Positions 57,619 through 64,000 of a stretch of DNA of 64,000 nt are shown in pieces. Position 1 is the first letter of the stretch. Every line of letters starts with the position of its first letter. Where the stretch lies: assembly GCA_949752745.1 (NCBI GenBank), contig OX457027.1, positions 76,129,214 through 76,193,213 on the forward strand. Direction: 5' to 3'. The translations under genes were made by a program, and so were the position numbers. This stretch comes from Protula sp. h YS-2021 (lineage: Eukaryota; Annelida; Polychaeta; Sabellida; Serpulidae). The notes below the pieces were generated by a model, which did no database searches, was not told the DNA's origin, and was given only the letters and a program-made list of their open reading frames with translations.

Positions 57619-58300
57619 AATTCACTTGTTCATTTAAAATAGCCATATGTTATCACTTCGAAAATGATGAAAAATATAGTTTCTATATGTATACATAGAT
57701 GGTTAATGTGTCTTCACGTTATAATGTTTCGTGATATCTACTCGTAATTTTAACCGTTGTTTTCACAATGGATACATCTTCTGGTATACGTTGTGGTATA
57801 TGCTGTGGTTCTGTATCTAACTTCTTCTGCTCCTCTTTATAATGCGCACGATGTGCTTTCAATTCAGTACTGGGCTCTCCATTTGATTGAAGTAGTAGCT
57901 GCAGTTGTCACATCTGTATTCACAATATAGTTAATTCAGGTTCTGCAGCGACATCATTTTGCTATGCGGTCTGTATATAGCATCACACCACAAACATGGT
58001 GAGAATGAAGAACTTTTCCTATAATGAGCCCAGTACGATGCTTGGCGAAGATATCTGCATCTGAAGCAATAAAAATATTTAGGCAAATTCTTTGGAATCT
58101 TCATATACTGACAGCAACTGAGAGTAATCACATTGATTTACTGACAAGCAGTGCTGTTCTGACTGGTTTACACTGTCTTGTATAGCAATATCTCAACTTT
58201 CTCAATAAGCTTGTTTAGAAACGTGAAACTATGTAAAAATCTGATTTTCGTTGCTAGGGAGAGGGTCCAAAACCAAAAATGTTCAGAATTGATGTGAAAA

Positions 58301-58696
58301 GCTGGAGCTGAATTTATGCCTGGGACGAGATCAACCTTCAAAGCAGGAAGAAGACCACTCTGGGCAGTGTACTATACCAATGTATACCACTGCGCATGCG
58401 GGCAGTGCCGGCCTTGGCTGAAAGGGCACAGGTGCATGCGCACACAGTGCCCACATATGTCGTGTATATCATGCGCTTGTTACGTCACCCTGGTTGCTGC
58501 AAGAACTCGAAACTTCTTCGCTACCTGCCCAGTGTTGAGTTCTGACCATGTACCACATTTTCATGAAGAGCAGTGTAAGGATGGAAAAATACACGAAAAT
58601 ATAATCCTCTTCAACTAAAAAAACTCATTTTCAGGGCCATCAGCTCGTACGAAATGAGCGCTAAATCTGTCGCTGTTGTTTGACTGATGATGTATG
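58301..58696. other. Short stretch between elements
   Basis: Contains a 100-codon plus-strand frame (58316-58618) rich in Cys but with no known motif pattern; probably chance. Confidence 0.4.
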
Positions 58697-59474
58697 AGTA
58701 GGGGAGAAACGAGAGTCCGAGCACAGGAAGTAACGTCATCATGACGTCACGAGGTGTTTTGAAATCCCCATGGGGCTCCGAAAACAGTGACGTCATTGTT
58801 TTAGAATCCCCATCGGTGTTCTGGAACAGGTTATTGATAGAGCGCGCGCCCGTGTCAATGACGTCATCATGACGTCATCATGACGATATAATGACGTCAT
58901 CATCATAGCGTTATCATGATGTCATCATGACGTCATAATGACGTTATGACGTCATGACATCATATTAAGACTGTCCTAAGCAGCATAACCCTAAGTCACC
59001 TGTCAATCATCATGACGTCATCAGTCACGTGACCTGTCAATTATCGGTCATGTGACCCTAAACCTGAGCACAGGAAGTGACGTCTCGTTTCATCATGATA
59101 GACAGATGGTAGAAGGGACGTCTCCTAGGGGTCTGACGTCATTATGACGTCAGAAAGTGGTCTGGAACTCTTGTTAGGTTTAGGGTCACATGACCGATAA
59201 TTGACTGATGACGTCACGATGATTGACAGGTGACTTAGGGTTATGCTGCTTAGGACAGTCTTAATATGATGTCATGACGTCATAACGTCATTATATCGTC
59301 ATGATGACGTCATTGACACGGGCGCGCGCTCTATCAATAACCTGTTCCAGAACACCGATGGGGATTCTAAAACAATGACGTCACTGTTTTCGGAGCCCCA
59401 TGGGGCTTTCAAAACACCTCGTTACGTCATGATGACGTCACTTCCTGTGCTCGGACTCTCGTTTCTCCCCTACT
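58697..59474. mobile_element. Foldback element with CRE-like octamers
   Basis: The left arm 58697-59065 and right arm 59176-59474 are near-identical inverted copies around a 110-bp spacer. The left arm is about 70 bp longer because of small internal duplications of TGACGTCATCA-type sequence. Fifteen exact TGACGTCA octamers occur in 778 bp. The ends carry GGAAGTRACGTCATCATGACG, related to the termini of the virus-like elements. There is no gene inside. Confidence 0.9.
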
Positions 59475-60243
59475 TGTATGACTGTGATGTATGGGTTATT
59501 AAATAAAAAATATTGCCAAATAGCATAAAACCGGTCAATTTTGTGATTTATTCTTTCAGCTGGAGGGGGAAAGGGGGTCAGAGATAGGGAAGGAGACTTC
59601 TGGATGGTCATCTTGGAGTCTCATGATACTTCTAGATGATCATCCAGAAGTCTCTTTTTCCGGCTACTTTTCTTTTATTTTGACTTATTCACTGTGCAAA
59701 AGTAATGCAACTGTCTACTAGACAAACTTCGCAAACTTTCTCTCACTGATCTATTCTGTTACATTAATACATAAAGTTTGCACTGGCTGATATTTAATAA
59801 ATGAAAAGATTTTATAATGCCTTACCCTTCATATTTATCAGTAAGATATCTTAAATAACTTAGAAACTATCACTCGGAATACTTCTAGTATCCAACTCCT
59901 CAATTGCAAATTGTAATTACGGTATCATCGTATGATTGTTATATCTCTTACTATGGTAGGCTAGTAGTTTGGCAACGGATTGATATATAGATTAGCGTAG
60001 AAATAATTTCAACTTATACTTCACAATTAAATTTTGGCTTTACACGATGTCAGTATTAAACGCAGTTGAGTCTGCACTGATTTCTTTATGTCTACAATAT
60101 ATCTTACAATATCTATGGCTGTAGCCAGTGCATGTACTAGGCTTTGATAATAACGTTTTTCTTGCTGAGTATAGCCTTAAAGGAGTATGACATCCAGTAG
60201 GATGGCTACGGTCTATCTATATATCTATGTATCTATGTATCTA

Positions 60244-60274
<31 letters not shown>

Positions 60275-60336
60275 GGGAGTGGCCAGTTTTAACCACGTGT
60301 TTTAGCAGTCCAGTCCATAGCCGCAAGGATTCCAAC
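59475..60336. promoter_or_regulatory. Region upstream of transketolase
   Basis: No gene. It contains (CTAT)n and (CT)n tracts at about 60213-60272 and, near the start codon, a CACGTG E-box (60294-60299). It probably includes the transketolase 5' UTR and promoter; no TATA box is evident. The UBE2N first exon could also lie here but was not seen. Confidence 0.4.
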
Positions 60337-60443
60337 ATGGCGGATTTTCATAGACCAGATTCTGCAACTGTTTCAAAACTTAAGGACGTGGCGGAGCGTT
60401 TGCGTATAAACAGTATTCGCGCAACAAACGCAAGTAATTCCGG
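60337..60443 (+). CDS. TKT: Transketolase, first coding exon
   Basis: ATG in AACATGG context, then MADFHRPDSATVSKLKDVAE, RLRINSIRATNASNSG and a CCGG|GTAAGT donor, phase 2. This matches the N-terminus of animal transketolase, where the next residues (HPTS) begin the thiamine diphosphate domain, including where that exon ends. Transketolase moves two-carbon units in the non-oxidative pentose phosphate pathway in the cytosol. An upstream in-frame ATG (60187) would add a low-complexity leader from the CTAT repeat and is not credible as start. Later exons lie beyond 64000. Confidence 0.85.
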
Positions 60444-61309
60444 GTAAGTGGTCAATGCCTGTGAAAAGCCATGGCATTTTGTACTTTTCGCTCAAAATGA
60501 GGGTTAAAGGACCGGCGCTCCGAGTAGCTTAGCTCCAAGTCAGCTCTTCATTATTTATACTTGATATATTTCTTTATCAGAGCTACAACGCGTTACATTG
60601 TATTGCACATAGGGGTCAACTTTAGTTGCTCTGAGGCACTTTGTCGGCACAGTAATCCATATTATGTTGGCATATATGTATAGTTCATGCAGTATGTACC
60701 CTTTGTGCACCCAAGGCCACATTTTTTATGCCTTGTGTTTCTTAAAATTATACATTAAAGGTAAAAAAAACAGGCATCGGCCAGCTGTCAAATGTTTTGT
60801 TTATCTTCCGGGTTTGTTCTACCCAGCATGCCATTCGACCGTAGTTATTAAATAGCTGACCTCTGTAGGGATCTGTCGATTCTGTATATACCCGTTTACA
60901 CTGCAGGCCCATTGGAGATTACGTGAGAATAATATCAGTAAGAGGGAGCTACTTTTTGTAATATATATTTGCTCTGTATTTATACATAACACGTAGATCT
61001 CCTCAGAGGTCATTTGTTTTGTAACAACTCCTTATTGTTTCCGCATAAATTTACACATGCGCATGAGAGCAAAACAAAAGATGTCTGCCTGTGGTTATTG
61101 CTAGAATTTGTTCTTTTATGAAAATATCAAGATATGTACAGTCTTCAACAACACATTTTCTTTGAGGGCACTCCACAACACTTCATAAATCTGGGTATGT
61201 ATCTTAATATACTGCAATGTCGCCACAGAGTTGCCTCAAAGCGAGCGTAGTTGACTTGCATATAGTTATATAGCGAGGATTTGAAGCCCTCCGCGAACCT
61301 CAGTGGCGG

Positions 61310-61530
61310 ATCGCTTCTTGGAGCTACGAGTAGCTCTGACTTGTATAACATCGTATATCTCTCTTGTCAGAATTTTTAGCGCACCGCTTCTTGGAGCTAG
61401 CAAAATCCTTAAATAATTCGTTTATCTCTATGTCAGAACAGTAAAACCTTGCATTATTCCGCTAATAGGGGTCAAGTTCATATGTTATGGGGCATGACCA
61501 CTACATACCAGTCCCTATCATACAAACCTT
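61310..61530 (+). repeat. Dispersed repeat with GAGCTAC hairpin
   Basis: Begins near a perfect hairpin GAGCTAC-GA-GTAGCTC (61321-61336). Matches 49235-49465 in reverse and 60505-60655 weakly. The adjacent 61222-61300 (CTCAAAGCGAGCGTAGTTGA) matches 48460-48535 in reverse. Confidence 0.5.
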
Positions 61531-61956
61531 TACTAAAAGTTTATGTAAAGTGTACGACTACCCGATTCCACTACATTTGATCTAGCGATATTTGGTATAT
61601 TGACATTTGGTCTAGCGATATTTAATCTAATTCTGCAGTGAACGACAATTAATCTACCGGTAGATTTTTTTCAATGGAAAAGAAAAATAAAGCAATGAAA
61701 CCGTTTTCATCTTACACAAGGCCCAAACCGTGGAATGAGACGGAGGGTGGATTGAACCATTTGACGCAGATAGGCTGAAACCGCTTTACTCATTTTTCTA
61801 TTGGATGTCCTTAGATCCACATACTTGGGAAAGTGTATCTCGTAATATTGTAACATAAAATTGAAAGTATCATTTGTTGTTCAAGAGAAAAGTTAATAAA
61901 ACCAGCTGGATTGATCAGCTGTTTATTTGTTGACGTCGCCATCTTGGTTCTGGGTA

Positions 61957-62380
61957 GTCCCAGCGGACCCTTTCTATCATCCTAGGACAGAAAGGGTAAC
62001 AGGTCCTGCAATAGAAATGACAATTGACCTCATCTTTTGAGGCTCTGGATCATTCGGCGCACGCCTTTCTTAAAAGGAACAGTGAGAAGTATCCTGGCGA
62101 ATTATTTTTGGCCACAGCGAAACTATCAAATTTGAGTAAATAGTGGTTTGCAACTGTAGAATCATTGTTGTTGTGGGTGATAATAGGCGATTCTATATCT
62201 CGATCTCAAGAAAGCATCTATTTTTCTCAGTACAAAATTATATGATACACTCTTTCTAAAATAACGCAACTGGTCAGAGTCGTGCGCCGCGATTAGCAAA
62301 ATTGACATCAATGACAAGTTCTATTATAGGAACTATGACTCTTGCTGTCATAGGAAGACCGCAAGAGTCATCTAGGACTA
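61957..62380. mobile_element. Two-hairpin element, long copy
   Basis: The left hairpin is ACCCTTTC (about 61967-61974) / GAAAGGGT (61990-61997). The right hairpin is ATGACTCTTGC (62335-62345) / GCAAGAGTCAT (62361-62371), then CTAGGACTA. The ends read TAGTCCCAG and, inverted, TAGTCCTAG. It is about 420 bp against about 190 bp in the copy at 48191. Confidence 0.65.
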
Positions 62381-62912
62381 GGTTCTGGGATATCGGTTGT
62401 AACGCTGTTTGTGATTGGTTCATGTTCAGGCTGACATTTTATGTCCCAAACTTGTCTATTATTTACCTTAGACACAAAATTTATACCTTTGTGTATTTTA
62501 ATGTCCGTATACCGGGAAGTTGCTGTGTTTTTATTAGCAATGTTTTTTTAGACCTCTTCTGTCGGTGGTATATAATTGTTCACGTGTAAGTTGAGGGATA
62601 TTTCCCTAAAATCATTAAAAACCTATAATTTTGTCCCAATTACTGTCTCGTCCTTGTAAGCCAAATGACACTTTGGGTGTTTCGAATAAAATGCGCAAGA
62701 ATTTTGAATTTCGACTGAGAAGGAACCACGTGTAAAAATTAAAGAAATTATAGAAAAATATAAAAGAAATATTGTAAAACAGTTCATACTCAGAACATAA
62801 AAGAAATTCAAACTTCAAACTATGTTAGTACCTTTAATAATTTTTTCCGTGGCCATAAAATCCCAAGTGAGGATAAATGAAAACTAGCAGTGCTGCCACT
62901 CTATAACCGTTT

Positions 62913-63010
62913 TAGGCCCCAACCCTTCGGATTGGGGCCTATAGGTTTGGGGTGTCCGTCCGTTTGTCGGTCATCGCTTTATACCCCTTTGAATTTGGGG
63001 GGGGGGTTGG
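62913..63010 (+). mobile_element. Hairpin-bounded repeat, TAGGCCCC type
   Basis: Perfect 10-bp hairpin TAGGCCCCAA (62913-62922) / TTGGGGCCTA (62932-62941), followed by GTCCGTCCGTTTGTCGGTC. The 3' limit is unknown. Confidence 0.5.
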
Positions 63011-63702
63011 GGCCTGCTTGTGTTTCACAAATACTTAATTGTTTTAAAGGGTTTAATCTTTTTTTATGTTGCGCCCATTTTAACATATTTTTTATCCTTT
63101 TTTGGTTTTTATAACCTGTTTTTAACCTTTTTTGTCACTGATGTTCAATCCTTTTTAGGCGCTTGCCAGTTTGTCTGCCCAATTCAGTTGTACCCCTTTC
63201 TTCTAAGTACATTTTTGGACCTCTGTTAAAGGATGAAACAGAATGCGTGATCTCACAGCAGTTCGTAACAGTAAGTACTGAAAAGGTATGTTTGAAGTTA
63301 TTAAGGGCGTATTACGTTGCACATCATTGTGTATATTTTCTGGAAAATATGTATTCAGAGTCCATTTTTTTATAGCTTTTTCCATTAATAAACCTTTTTA
63401 AGCAATTTTGAAACCTTTTTTTTTTTTTTTTGAAAAATTTGGCGTGGCAGCACTGAACTAGTTTTTTCTACTCTAATATTATTTTTCTGTTTAGCAAGAA
63501 AGAAGTTTTCGATTCTTTAAAAAAATACTTTCAGCCGGTTTATACGAGGGATTTACGGAATTAAGGATCATAGGAATGACATAATACGTCCACCTGAAAA
63601 AGCGCTATATTTGTATGAGATAATGGATTATATTTAAACCTTGTGAATCTACACTTAGATTAGGGGTTAAGGATTACAGGAATGGCACAATATATTGTTT
63701 TT

Positions 63703-63815
63703 ATTCCCCGTGTAACGGAGGGATATAGTTTTCAGCTTGTCTGTCCGTCCATCAGCTCTAGTATACTATTTTTTGTCCGGGCTGTTACTTGAAAACTATT
63801 CATGCTAATGCTTTT
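63703..63815 (+). mobile_element. Hairpin-bounded repeat, ATTCCCCG type
   Basis: Imperfect hairpin ATTCCCCG / CGGAGGGAT (63703-63724), then TTGTCTGTCCGTCC and a GTTACTTGAAAACT motif. The next hairpin starts at 63816. Confidence 0.45.
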
Positions 63816-64000
63816 TAGACCCCAACCGGGCGAACCCGGGGGGTCTATAAGATTGCCCTCTGTCCATCCGTCTGTCTGTCCGTATGTCACACTTTGGATG
63901 CTGTTTTGTTTCCATGCAAGTTCTCCGAAACTATTTACCCTAGGCATATGCAACCTTGCACAGTGAAAATACATACAGTCGGACCTGCGTAATATGAAGT
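63816..64000 (+). mobile_element. Hairpin-bounded repeat, TAGACCCC type, cut by window end
   Basis: Compound hairpin with outer arms TAGACCCC (63816-63823) / GGGGTCTA (63840-63847) and inner stem CCGGG-CGAA-CCCGG. It is followed by CTCTGTCCATCCGTCTGTCTG. Related to the one at 62913. Confidence 0.5.

Larger units (their letters stand above)
54612..58300. mobile_element. Second, more decayed virus-like element, abutting the first
   Basis: Starts with TGACGTCACTTCCTGAAGTA and AGAATCCTTGTTTT, which matches the left terminus at 50655 in the same orientation and touches the right terminus of the first element. It contains a longer polymerase relic. The right end is approximate; a CCAAAAATGTTCAGAAT segment near 58270 matches one near the right end of the first element (about 54325). 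Confidence 0.45.
60444..64000. other. Transketolase first intron (partial)
   Basis: At least 3.5 kb without another transketolase exon. It holds copies of a dispersed repeat (60505-60655, 61310-61530), the long two-hairpin element (61957-62380) and three hairpin-bounded repeats (62913, 63703, 63816). Near 61575-61625 the phrase ATTTGGTCTAGCGATATTT is repeated. Confidence 0.6.

Noticed and set aside
58316..58618. Cysteine-rich 100-codon plus-strand frame
   Set aside because: Cys spacing fits no domain I know, it has no context as a gene, and part of the area is repeat-derived.
60187..60336. Upstream in-frame ATG extending transketolase
   Set aside because: It would translate the CTAT/CT microsatellite; the ATG at 60337 matches the family N-terminus.
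1..64000. tRNA, rRNA or snRNA genes
   Set aside because: No full cloverleaf or conserved RNA was recognised; only degenerate tRNA-like promoter boxes in the SINE-like repeats.

Overview
The window is eukaryotic, gene-poor and repeat-rich. Coding sequence is split into short GC-rich exons with GT-AG introns, set in AT-rich DNA full of microsatellites, minisatellites and decayed transposons. The many short elements that carry internal tandem repeats and end in a hairpin followed by CTAG resemble the non-autonomous Helitron-like (pearl-type) elements known from molluscs. A marine mollusc or another lophotrochozoan is my best guess; I cannot name the species.

Three conserved genes are recognisable. 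(1) 5-aminolevulinate synthase (ALAS, + strand): ten exons from 7526 to 25031, about 515 codons in one consistent frame through all nine splice junctions. They start with a heme-regulatory CP motif and end at a TAA. The presequence exon(s) upstream of 7526 were not found. (2) UBE2N/Ubc13 ubiquitin-conjugating enzyme (- strand): four exons between 47640 and 46274, lacking only the short first coding exon. (3) Transketolase (+ strand): first coding exon only, at 60337-60443; the rest lies beyond the window. ALAS and UBE2N are convergent; UBE2N and transketolase are divergent.

Layout. 1-7525: repeats only. 7526-25031: ALAS, whose introns hold Helitron-like elements, a 200-N gap (14409-14608), a 26-bp minisatellite and, in the last intron, a 42-bp minisatellite of 85 units with no indels (19731-23297). 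25032-28045: 3' UTR and AT-rich DNA. 28046-32572: a 41-bp minisatellite split by two large elements. 32823-35640: a LINE tail and more hairpin-bounded elements. 35990-41720: a degenerate tandem array hosting a LINE ORF1 relic and other insertions. 43329-45900: a small element, a 150-bp MITE and plain sequence. 46274-47640: UBE2N. 50652-59474: a cluster of virus-like elements with terminal inverted repeats, subterminal iterons, decayed protein-primed-type DNA polymerase genes (Polinton/Maverick-like) and a foldback element with 15 TGACGTCA octamers. 60337 to the end: transketolase exon 1 and its first intron.

The three host genes have unrelated housekeeping roles (heme synthesis, K63-linked ubiquitin signalling, pentose phosphate pathway). 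The strongest unexplained signals are the tandem terminal-repeat elements at 50652-58300 with the adjacent CRE-rich foldback, the two insertions 18-19 bp apart in one minisatellite, and the terminal hairpins whose arms differ between copies but keep their pairing.
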